6,050 bases of DNA from positions 1 to 6,050 of the forward strand of contig DATBFY010000747.1 in NCBI GenBank assembly GCA_036558265.1, given 5' to 3'. The position numbers were made by a program, and so were the translations under genes. This document shows positions 1-5,974 of this stretch, piece after piece. How positions within the stretch are numbered: position 1 is the first letter of the stretch; every line of letters starts with the position of its first letter. The stretch comes from RYN-433 sp036558265 (GTDB lineage Bacteria; Planctomycetota; Phycisphaerae; Tepidisphaerales; Tepidisphaeraceae). The notes below the pieces were generated by a model. That model searched no databases, was not told where the DNA came from, and saw only the letters and a list, made by a program, of their open reading frames with translations.

Positions 1-1432
1 CTTGAAGCGTGTCGTCACCCGCGCCGCCCGAGAGCGAGTCGTTCCCGTCCTCACCCGTGAGCTGATCGTCGCCCGCGCCGCCGCTGATCGAATCGTTCCC
101 GTCGCCGCCGTTGAGCGTGTCATTGCCCGCCCCGCCGTCGATCAGGTCATCGCCCTCCGCTCCCACGAGAATGTCATTATCGCTGACTTTCGCGGGCAGG
201 GCCGTCGTATCGCCCGGGCCGAACTGTCCGTAAAGCTGGTCATTTCCCTCTTGTCCCAGGAGCTGATCGTCGCCGGTCCCGCCGATCAGCGTGTCGTCTC
301 CGCCAAAGCCGTAGATCGAATCGGTCCCGCCGCGCCCGTCGATCCGGTCCGGCCCGTCCGTGCCGAAGATCACGTCCACCTGGCTCGACCCGCGAACCGC
401 CTCGAAATCGTCGTGGATGTTGTCGAACTCGGTCTGCTTTCCGTTGAGATACACCCCGTCATCGTTTGTCCCGCCGATCGAGATCTGAACCATCTGTCCC
501 GGCGTCGGCGCGCGTCCGGCCGGCAGATCGTGATCGGAATAGTCCACCGTATCGACGCCGTCTCCACCGATGAGCTGGTCATTTCCCGACCCGCCGCCCA
601 CCAGGTCATCGCCCGCATCACCCGAAACGCTGTCGTCGTTCTTCCCGCCGTTCACCGTGTCGTTGCCGTCTCCGCCGCTGAGCGAATCGCGTCCCTCATC
701 GCCCCAGAGCGAATCGTTCCCGCCGTCCCCGGTGACCGTGTCGTTGCCAATCCCCGCGTCCAGCGAGTCATCGCCGTCGCCGCCCACCAGCAGGTCGTTG
801 CCGCTCCCGCCGCGCAGCGTGTCGTTGCCCTCCTTGCCCCAGAGCTGATCGTTGCCGTCGCCCGCCCCGCCGATCAGCGAATCGTCTCCACCTCGCCCGC
901 TGAGCGTGTCCGACCCCGCCCCGCCGTCGATCACGTTGTTGGCGTCCGACCCGATGATCACGTCGCGTCCACTCCCGCCGATCACGTTTTCCACATCCGC
1001 GCCGACGTTGTCGGCCTCGCCCTTCTGCCCGTCATCCGCGACGCCGTCGAGCGTGATCCGAAGGTCCGTCCGCCGCGATACGTAACTGACCGTGTCCACC
1101 CCCGCCCCGCCGGTGATCGTGTCGCCTTTCAGTCCGCCCGTGAACGTGTCATTGCCATCGCCCCCGTCGAGTTGCGCCGGGATATTGACGTCGCCCCCCG
1201 AAGCCCCGCGCAGCGAAATCGTATCGTTGCCCCCCAGCCCCTGCACGACGATCCGCTTGACTTTCGACGCGTCAAACGTCGAACGAGCATTGTTCTGCAG
1301 CACCGTCAGCGTGTTACCGGACTGCGTCATCTGCACGACATCGACGCCCGCGCCGCCGGTGACCTTCAGCACGCCGGTCTTCGGGTCGAACGCGGCCGAC
1401 AACAGCACACGCACTTCGAGCGGCTCGAACAT
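1..1432 (-). CDS. LEPR-XLL / RTX calcium-binding repeat exported protein (partial, 3' end outside window)
   Basis: This reading frame is open on the minus strand from an in-frame TAA at 1487-1489 to the left edge, giving 477 codons from the ATG at 1430-1432. The N-terminus MFEPLEVRVLLSA matches the planctomycete LEPR-XLL motif, with Val in place of Pro. Residues about 16-76 form a short beta-rich domain ending LGGNDTISL. RTX nonapeptides of the GGxGxDxLxG type fill residues 88-114, 150-295 and 352-477. They are separated by two non-RTX spacers (115-149, starting VSYVSRRT, and 296-351, starting VDYSDHD). RTX repeats of this family bind calcium and fold as parallel beta-rolls outside the cell. 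The ligand or activity is unknown and may sit in the missing C-terminus. GTG 1453 (adding RKVRGH) and TTG 1483 are possible earlier starts. I prefer the ATG because it directly precedes the motif and AAAGG lies 11 bases upstream. The gene lies 106 bases after the PEP-CTERM gene and could be co-transcribed with it. Confidence 0.93.
   Translation of the reverse strand, partial: MFEPLEVRVLLSAAFDPKTGVLKVTGGAGVDVVQMTQSGNTLTVLQNNARSTFDASKVKRIVVQGLGGNDTISLRGASGGDVNIPAQLDGGDGNDTFTGGLKGDTITGGAGVDTVSYVSRRTDLRITLDGVADDGQKGEADNVGADVENVIGGSGRDVIIGSDANNVIDGGAGSDTLSGRGGDDSLIGGAGDGNDQLWGKEGNDTLRGGSGNDLLVGGDGDDSLDAGIGNDTVTGDGGNDSLWGDEGRDSLSGGDGNDTVNGGKNDDSVSGDAGDDLVGGGSGNDQLIGGDGVDTVDYSDHDLPAGRAPTPGQMVQISIGGTNDDGVYLNGKQTEFDNIHDDFEAVRGSSQVDVIFGTDGPDRIDGRGGTDSIYGFGGDDTLIGGTGDDQLLGQEGNDQLYGQFGPGDTTALPAKVSDNDILVGAEGDDLIDGGAGNDTLNGGDGNDSISGGAGDDQLTGEDGNDSLSGGAGDDTLQ
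2..1171 (-). repeat. RTX nonapeptide repeat array (about 30 units)
   Basis: On the minus strand the DNA repeats codons for G-G-x-G-x-D/N-D-x-L units, for example GGDGNDTVNGG and GGAGDDTLQ. I count about 30 aspartate-containing units. They fall in three blocks, at DNA 1171-1091, 985-548 and 379-2, and the array runs past the window edge. The nine-residue register slips in places, such as GGAGDGNDQLWG, which has two extra residues. A non-repeat insertion lies near residues 405-418 (GPGDTTALPAK). The units are diverged at the DNA level, so this is not a recent tandem expansion. Confidence 0.92.
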
Positions 1433-1538
1433 ATGCCCACGTACCTTTCGCACGCGGCGGCCGGCGATGGCTATGCCGCGCAATCCTTACTCTGACTCAC
1501 GACGCGCCCCCGTCGGCCAACGTTACCCGATGCCCCGT
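1433..1538. other. Intergenic gap between the two minus-strand genes
   Basis: This 106-base gap separates the TGA of the PEP-CTERM gene from the ATG of the RTX gene. It contains the near-palindromic motif at 1507-1527. I see no long GC stem followed by T residues, so there is no clear rho-independent terminator and read-through is plausible. I see no convincing -35/-10 pair. Part of the gap (1433-1486) is open in the RTX frame and could be coding if GTG 1453 or TTG 1483 is the real start. Confidence 0.6.
1507..1527 (-). repeat. Near-palindromic 21-base motif, copy 1 (upstream of the RTX gene)
   Basis: The plus strand reads five C residues, then GTCGGCCAACG, then TTACC. The core CGTCGGCCAACG is a 12-base palindrome with one mismatched pair. 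The same 21 bases occur at 5954-5974 with two substitutions (C to T, A to G), which swap the mismatch to the other half. The 12-base cores are exact reverse complements of each other. This copy ends 75 bases upstream of the ATG at 1432 and begins 12 bases after the upstream gene's stop. A protein-binding operator is one reading and a module boundary is another. Neither is proven. Confidence 0.5.
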
Positions 1539-4500
1539 TCAGGCCACCCGCCGGCGCCTTCCCAGCGCCAACGCCGACGCGACCGCGGCGATCGCGGCCA
1601 AGCCCGACGGCTCCGGCACGCCCGTCGCGAACGCCCGCGCCAGATCCGCCTCGAAATCCACCGACGCGCCCGGTATGGCCGCCGCTGCCGCGGGCAGGCT
1701 CGTGTTGTAATTCTGCGCCAGCTTCACCAGGTCGTTGAAATCGACATTCCCGTCAAACGTGAAATCGCCCTGCCCCCAGGTCCGCGCCCCGTCCGTCACG
1801 TTGTAGTTCTGCGCCAGCTTTACCAGGTCGTTGAAATCGACCGACCCGTCCAGCGTCGCATCGCCGGTCTTGGTGAACGCCGCCAGCACCGCCGTCGCGT
1901 CCACCGTCTGCCCGCGGAACGCCGCCGTCGAAAGCCCCGAGATCCCCAGCACGTCCGAAGCCTCGCCATATCCGACCGCCAGCGTATTCGGGTCTGTCGC
2001 CGCGACCGAAGACGTGAGCCCCGGCCCCGTCCAGTGCCCGCCACCGCCGTTATATGCCGCCATGACCGCCGCCCGCACGGTCGTCATCGTCGGCCCCGGT
2101 GCGCCGCTGTAGTCCACCACCAGCGCGTTATTCGTCAGATCCAGCGACCCAGCCCCGGAGTTCGAAAAGCCCTTGGTCACCACCGCGTTCGGTCCGATCG
2201 ATGTCGTCGCCCCCCCGGCCGAGCTCAACACCGCCGCGCTCGTCACGCTCAGGCTCGCCAGGTGCTGCGTCGAATTGAACAGCAGCGACCCGCCCGCAGC
2301 GCTGGCCTGCAGGTTGAAGACCGCCGCCGACCCAGCATCGGTGTTGAGCGTCGTCGTCCCGCCCTGGACGTTGAGCTGACCGCCCGCCACGTAGGACTGC
2401 GGCCCCGAAAGCGTCAGCGTCCCCGTCGTGTTCGTGATCCCCTTGGACGAATACGTCCCCGTCGCCGTCGTCACGCCGCCGTTGGTGTAGGTGCCGTTGA
2501 GCGTGATCGTGCTCCCCGTGTTCACCGTCACCGTCCCCGTGTTCGCCAGCGCCCCCGCCGTCGCGAAGCTGTTCCCGTTCGTGATCGTCAGCGTCCCCTG
2601 GTTGCTCGTCATGCCGTTGATCTTCGCGAAGCTCGACCCGGCGCCGCTCAGCGTCACGTTTGCCTGGTTCGTGAGGATCGACCCGACATTGAAGTTCAGG
2701 CTCGACCCGTTGTACACGCCCCACGTCCCGCCGGTCAGCGTCGTCCCCACGTGCCGTGGCGCGGTCGAACTGAACGTGACCGACCCGTGATTGACCAGCA
2801 CGCCGCCCGTGAACGTCTGCGCGTTGTTCAGCACCAGCGCGGCCGACGTCCCGCCGCCCGGGTTCTCCTGGATCACCATCCCGCTGCCGCTGATGATGCC
2901 GCCATACGTCCCCTGCGTGACGGTCAGATTGGCCGCACCCAGGCTCACGCCCCCACCCGCGCCGTTGAGCGTGTTGATCGTCTCGCCAAAGCCATTGAGG
3001 TCGAGCGTGCTCCCCGGGTTCTGGATCTCCACCGTCGCCGTGTTGGGAATCTGCTCTGCGGTCATGAGCCTCACGCCGCCGCCGAAAATCTGCAGTCCCG
3101 CCGGCACGGCGTTGAGACCCGGCCGGTTCAACTGGAGCATCCCCGCGTTCACCCGCGTGGTGCCGGTGTAAGTGTTGGTCGATCCGCCATCGAACGTCAT
3201 GGTTCCCGCGCCCTCCTTGGTCAGTCCCCACGCGCCACCGAACTGTCCGATCGCCCCGGAGACGGTCAGGCCCACGGCGTTTTCGAAGATGGCGCCGCCC
3301 GTCAGCGTGGAGCCTCCCGTGAAGTGTACGGATCGGTTGGCCCCCGTGAACCGCAGGCGGTTGGCGCCGATCGTCACGCCCATGAACTCGACCGAGCCGC
3401 TGCTCCCGCCCGCGATCGTGTCCTGGTTCACGTCGATCGTCGCATCGGCGCTGGTCAGCGCGTTCGCAAAGGTCGTCACCGCCGCGTCCGAGCGGACGTT
3501 GAGCTGCCCGCCGTTAAGCGTGATCGGGCCCGTGCCCAGCGCGCCCGAACCCGCCAGTTCCAGCGTGCCCGCGCTCAGCGTTGTCCCGCCCGCGTAGGAA
3601 CTGGCCGCCGCGAGGCGCAACTTGCCCGCGCCGCTCTTCTTGAGCGACCCGTTGATGATCCGGGCGCTGACCAGCATGTCCACCGCATCGGTCCCGTCGT
3701 CGTTGATCGAGAAATCGCGCTGGGCGCCGCCCAGGTCGATGGTCCCGCCGATCGCCGCCACGCCCGACGACGTGATCGACGCCTGGCCGGCCGTCCCGGT
3801 GAACGTCACGTTGCCGCCCAACTGCAACACGCCCGGCGTGGCGGCATCCGACGTCAGCGTCAGGTTCGGCGACGCGTTTCCGGCGAAGGTCAGTCCGCCG
3901 CTCCCGATCGAGAACACGCCGTTCGCTTGAACGGTGTTCGTCCCGCCGCTGATCTGCGCCGAGAACGCGCTGAGCGTGCCGCCGGAATTCACCGTCGTCG
4001 TGCCCCCCGACAGCACCAGCGACGTCGGCGGCGTCACGGGCAGCGGCAGGGCGCCCGCAGAGGGCAGCGGGCCAGGAAGCGGCGCCGTCATCCCGCCGGT
4101 CAGCACCAGCTTGCCCGCCCCGGTGATCAGCCGACCGCCGCTGTTGGTCAGAAAGCTCGCGGTGTCATTCTGGCTGTTCAGGTTAAACGTGCCGCCCTGA
4201 AGCGCGATCGACGAGAAATCGACGATCTGATCGTCGGAGTCCAACCGCAATTGCCCGCCGGTGATCTGCAGGTCGCTGGGAATTGCCGTCACGCCCGGCG
4301 ACTTGGCGAGCACCAGCAACCCCTGTTGGACGATCGTCGGCGGCGAATATCGGTTTTCCGTCGCCCCCGTGAGGTAAAGCGTGCCCAGCCCGGTCTTGGT
4401 CAGCGATCCCTGTCCGGTCACGGTCCCCTGGAGCAGCGCCGTGGTGTCCTTGCCGACCAGGTTCAGCGTCGAATTGCCGTTCAGGAACGCCGGCCCCATG

Positions 4501-5666
4501 AACCGCAGCACGCTCCCGTCGGCGGCCGAGTTGCTCAGGTTCAGCGTCGCCCCGCCGTTGAGCGCCAGTTGGCCCAGGCGGAAGTCCCCGCCACTCGCGA
4601 GGTTGATCCGCCCGAAGTCGACCGTCGTGCTGCCCGGCGCCGCCGGCGACTGCTGGACGGTCACGTCGTTCCCGAAGTTGATCACGTCGGAGAAATCGCT
4701 GTGCAGGTTGAGCTGCACGGCCGGCAGGAGCTGCAGCGTCGCCGGTCCCGCCGCGCCGATGACCCCGCCCAGCGAGCCGGGCTGCCGCAGTTCGACCGCC
4801 CCCTGGCTGACCGTCAGCACGCCGGGGTACGCATTGTTGCCGCCGATGACGAGCAGCCCCGGCCCAGTCTTGGTCAGCGGCCCGTTGCCGCGGATCTGGT
4901 TGTCCGCCAGCAGGTTCAGTTGCGCCTTGGTGTCCGCCAGGCTGATCGTGCCGCCCTTGTCCGCGAAGATGAACCGCGTCGGCCCGAGCGTGACGTTGTT
5001 CCCCGCCACCTGGAACGTGCCGCCGCTCAGGTCCAATTGAAAGCCGTTGGGCCCCGCAACACCCAGGTTACGGTCGTCGGAAATCTGCAGCGTCCCCGCG
5101 TTGAGGACGATTCCCGCTGACAGGTTCGACTGCGAATCGGTGTTGCTCAGGATCAGCGTGCCCGTGCCTTGCGAGTTCAGGATCAGCCGCTGCCCCGAGA
5201 ACGACGAGCCGATGTTCAGGATCCCGTCGTTCACCGTGATGGTAAACGCGCCGTCGGTGAGCAGCCGACCGCCCGTCAACGTGCTCGAGAACGGCCCCAG
5301 CTTGTTGATCGTCCCGCGCGTGATCTGGAGGGTCGTGCCGGGATCCTGCGTCAGGTCCACGTCGTTCTTCGACGCGTCGAAGGTCAGGCTGATGATCCGC
5401 ACCGTGCCCGTCGTCGTGCTCTTGGTGAGGATGACGTCCTGGTCGGGCGGCAGGCTGGGCAGCGGGTCGCCCGGCAGGGGGGCTTCCAGGCTGAGCGCCG
5501 ACAGGGAAGGCAGGTCCAGGACCGCGTCCGCATCCTGCGCGGCGGCGCCGGCCGTGACCACCGCCAACAGGAACAGGACCAGCGCGCAAATCCCCCATCC
5601 GCAGCCCGCCCGGTGCGCAAACGCCGCCGGGGGCAGACCGACCCACCAATGAGCTTCCCTCTCCAT
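1539..5666 (-). CDS. PEP-CTERM and dockerin protein with autotransporter-associated beta-strand repeats
   Basis: This minus-strand gene encodes about 1375 residues from the ATG at 5664-5666 to the TGA at 1539-1541. Residues 1-43 look like a Sec signal peptide: a 25-residue basic leader, then CALVLFLLAVVTAGAAA, with cleavage likely before Gln44. Residues about 80-1170 are Gly/Thr/Ser/Asn-rich beta-helix sequence. Five units resemble the autotransporter-associated beta-strand repeat (LTKTGxGxLxLxG...YxGxTxVxxGxLxL), starting near 261, 418, 672, 814 and 929. Residues 1174-1262 match a module common before dockerins in planctomycetes. Two dockerin repeats follow (1267-1291, 1300-1323), then a PEP-CTERM tail (1350-1375: VPEPSG, helix, RRRR). 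No C-terminal beta-barrel is present. The predicted fate is Sec export and exosortase-type sorting to the surface. The ligand is unknown. The frame stays open upstream to TTG 5828 (54 more residues). I chose the ATG because it places the signal peptide near the N-terminus and GGTG lies six bases before it. Confidence 0.93.
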   Translation of the reverse strand: MEREAHWWVGLPPAAFAHRAGCGWGICALVLFLLAVVTAGAAAQDADAVLDLPSLSALSLEAPLPGDPLPSLPPDQDVILTKSTTTGTVRIISLTFDASKNDVDLTQDPGTTLQITRGTINKLGPFSSTLTGGRLLTDGAFTITVNDGILNIGSSFSGQRLILNSQGTGTLILSNTDSQSNLSAGIVLNAGTLQISDDRNLGVAGPNGFQLDLSGGTFQVAGNNVTLGPTRFIFADKGGTISLADTKAQLNLLADNQIRGNGPLTKTGPGLLVIGGNNAYPGVLTVSQGAVELRQPGSLGGVIGAAGPATLQLLPAVQLNLHSDFSDVINFGNDVTVQQSPAAPGSTTVDFGRINLASGGDFRLGQLALNGGATLNLSNSAADGSVLRFMGPAFLNGNSTLNLVGKDTTALLQGTVTGQGSLTKTGLGTLYLTGATENRYSPPTIVQQGLLVLAKSPGVTAIPSDLQITGGQLRLDSDDQIVDFSSIALQGGTFNLNSQNDTASFLTNSGGRLITGAGKLVLTGGMTAPLPGPLPSAGALPLPVTPPTSLVLSGGTTTVNSGGTLSAFSAQISGGTNTVQANGVFSIGSGGLTFAGNASPNLTLTSDAATPGVLQLGGNVTFTGTAGQASITSSGVAAIGGTIDLGGAQRDFSINDDGTDAVDMLVSARIINGSLKKSGAGKLRLAAASSYAGGTTLSAGTLELAGSGALGTGPITLNGGQLNVRSDAAVTTFANALTSADATIDVNQDTIAGGSSGSVEFMGVTIGANRLRFTGANRSVHFTGGSTLTGGAIFENAVGLTVSGAIGQFGGAWGLTKEGAGTMTFDGGSTNTYTGTTRVNAGMLQLNRPGLNAVPAGLQIFGGGVRLMTAEQIPNTATVEIQNPGSTLDLNGFGETINTLNGAGGGVSLGAANLTVTQGTYGGIISGSGMVIQENPGGGTSAALVLNNAQTFTGGVLVNHGSVTFSSTAPRHVGTTLTGGTWGVYNGSSLNFNVGSILTNQANVTLSGAGSSFAKINGMTSNQGTLTITNGNSFATAGALANTGTVTVNTGSTITLNGTYTNGGVTTATGTYSSKGITNTTGTLTLSGPQSYVAGGQLNVQGGTTTLNTDAGSAAVFNLQASAAGGSLLFNSTQHLASLSVTSAAVLSSAGGATTSIGPNAVVTKGFSNSGAGSLDLTNNALVVDYSGAPGPTMTTVRAAVMAAYNGGGGHWTGPGLTSSVAATDPNTLAVGYGEASDVLGISGLSTAAFRGQTVDATAVLAAFTKTGDATLDGSVDFNDLVKLAQNYNVTDGARTWGQGDFTFDGNVDFNDLVKLAQNYNTSLPAAAAAIPGASVDFEADLARAFATGVPEPSGLAAIAAVASALALGRRRRVA
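1542..1619 (-). other. PEP-CTERM sorting signal (residues 1350-1375)
   Basis: The last 26 residues comprise VPEPSG, an Ala/Leu-rich hydrophobic stretch of about 14 residues (LAAIAAVASALALG), and the basic cluster RRRR followed by VA and the stop. This is the full tripartite layout of the PEP-CTERM signal recognised by exosortases (EpsH family). It implies membrane passage and processing at the envelope. The exosortase gene is not in this window. Confidence 0.95.
1704..1850 (-). repeat. Two near-identical dockerin/EF-hand repeats (residues 1273-1321)
   Basis: Each copy has an Asp-rich calcium loop (GDATLDGSVDFND and GDFTFDGNVDFND) followed by a helix. VDFNDLVKLAQNYN is identical in both. At the DNA level 42 bases starting at 1704 match 42 bases starting at 1800 with only two differences, a 96-base period. 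This is the paired-repeat layout of type I dockerins. In planctomycetes such domains occur widely without cellulosomes, so a cohesin partner cannot be assumed. Confidence 0.9.
1881..2144 (-). other. Planctomycete pre-dockerin module (residues 1175-1262)
   Basis: This segment runs from LDLTNNALVVDYSG through AAYNGGGGHWTGPGL, TLAVGYGEASDVLG and FRGQTVDATAVLAAF. It closes the beta-helix and leads straight into the first dockerin loop. From memory, this pattern of a YSG strand, a YNGG-W-GPG turn and a GYxEASD segment recurs before dockerins in many Phycisphaerae exported proteins. I know of no function for it. The family match is recalled and not searched. Confidence 0.6.
2769..4886 (-). repeat. 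Autotransporter-associated beta-strand repeats in the passenger
   Basis: Five recognisable units occur. They are residues 261-295 (NGPLTKTGPGLLVIGG), 418-452 (GSLTKTGLGTLYLTG), 672-704 (NGSLKKSGAGKLRL), 814-846 (GLTKEGAGTMTFDGG) and a weaker one at 929-966 (TFTGGVLVNHGSVTF). The DNA between them encodes similar Gly/Thr-rich strands without the Lys-Thr-Gly hallmark. In bacterial autotransporters these repeats form the surface beta-helix. Their use here without a beta-barrel fits a PEP-CTERM substrate. Confidence 0.8.
5538..5666 (-). other. Signal peptide of the PEP-CTERM protein (residues 1-43)
   Basis: Counting from ATG 5666, the n-region carries Arg3, Arg19 and two His residues. The hydrophobic core runs from about Ile26 to Val37. 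Small residues TAGAAA precede a likely signal peptidase I site between Ala43 and Gln44. The mature protein begins QDADAVLDLPSLSA, an acidic and then Pro-rich segment. The n-region is rather long for a signal peptide, but no later in-frame start precedes the hydrophobic core. Confidence 0.8.
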
Positions 5667-5723
5667 CGCGGACACCAGAACTTCTGCGGCGACGACCGGT
5701 GAAACGGCGGACCCTTCCCAAGC

Positions 5724-5757
5724 GGACGTGCGCGCTTGCCTCCAGGGAACGTGCGCG
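5724..5757. repeat. Short direct repeat in the leader
   Basis: The plus strand carries GGACGTGCGCG at 5724-5734 and GAACGTGCGCG at 5747-5757. These 11-mers differ at one base and lie 23 bases apart, close to two helical turns. They fall between the candidate promoter and the ATG at 5666, within the leader, or in coding sequence if TTG 5828 is the true start. This may be a chance product of GC-rich sequence. Confidence 0.35.
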
Positions 5758-5799
5758 GCACCCAACAACGGCGATGCCCCCGCCCTTCGTAGCCCCAAA

Positions 5800-5828
5800 A
5801 GTCTAACGATGTTAAGAGACGCAATCAA
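5800..5828 (-). promoter_or_regulatory. Candidate sigma70-type promoter for the PEP-CTERM gene
   Basis: On the minus strand, TTGATT (5828-5823) is followed after exactly 17 bases by TAGACT (5805-5800). Each hexamer matches the standard -35/-10 consensus at four of six positions. The elements lie in the most AT-rich patch of the window. Transcription would start near 5792, leaving a leader of about 125 bases before ATG 5666. If this promoter is real, the TTG at 5828 cannot be the start codon. Promoter rules in planctomycetes are poorly settled, so this is tentative. Confidence 0.35.
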
Positions 5829-5866
5829 TTGGAATCACCCCGGCGACCACGATTCGCCGGCCATGT

Positions 5867-5895
5867 CCTAAATAGGCCGCGAAGCAGTATTTAGG
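5867..5895. promoter_or_regulatory. Inverted repeat, possible operator (CCTAAATA / TATTTAGG)
   Basis: CCTAAATA at 5867-5874 and TATTTAGG at 5888-5895 are perfect reverse complements separated by 13 bases. Centres of the arms are 21 bases apart, about two helical turns, as for a dimeric DNA-binding regulator. It sits 39 bases upstream of the candidate -35. The stem is AT-rich with no T tract, which argues against a terminator. Confidence 0.5.
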
Positions 5896-5919
5896 TCCCA
5901 TAAACTGCCCGTCGGGACC
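5894..5919. promoter_or_regulatory. Second inverted repeat (GGTCCC / GGGACC) overlapping the first
   Basis: GGTCCC at 5894-5899 and GGGACC at 5914-5919 are perfect reverse complements with a 14-base gap. The left arm shares GG (5894-5895) with the right arm of the preceding inverted repeat. The two dyads are therefore interlocked, and only one of the corresponding stems could form fully at a time. A six-base arm is short, so chance is possible. Confidence 0.35.
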
Positions 5920-5953
5920 CCGCCGCTGCGGCCAGGTTATCGGGAAAGACTAC

Positions 5954-5974
5954 CCCCCGTTGGCCGACGTTACC
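5954..5974 (-). repeat. Near-palindromic 21-base motif, copy 2 (upstream of the PEP-CTERM gene)
   Basis: The plus strand reads five C residues, then GTTGGCCGACG, then TTACC, matching 19 of 21 bases at 1507-1527 in the same orientation. The core CGTTGGCCGACG is palindromic except for one T/G pair. It lies about 125 bases upstream of the candidate -35 and 288 bases upstream of ATG 5666. It therefore sits upstream of this gene as copy 1 does for the RTX gene, but farther away. Confidence 0.5.

Noticed and set aside
2..1495. Plus-strand open frame of about 497 codons
   Set aside because: Its repetitive Val/Arg/Ala pattern is the complement of the RTX repeats on the other strand. The minus-strand reading gives clear GGxGxD nonapeptides, so this is a shadow.
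1507..1527. Terminator hairpin after the PEP-CTERM gene
   Set aside because: The palindromic core has no loop and would form a three- to four-base stem. No T tract follows in the direction of transcription.
2128..3231. Minus-strand open frame in another register inside the PEP-CTERM gene
   Set aside because: It is an Arg/Gly/Asp-rich out-of-frame reading of the same repeat DNA, with no start context or recognisable domain.
1092..5120. Plus-strand open frame of about 1340 codons
   Set aside because: It lies antisense to the PEP-CTERM and RTX genes and is dominated by Arg, Pro, Ala and His with no domain or signal. Strong third-position G/C use removes stops from this frame.
5169..5702. Several overlapping open frames on both strands over the signal-peptide region
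   Set aside because: They are Arg/Pro-rich, lack recognisable motifs and overlap the well-supported N-terminus of the large gene.
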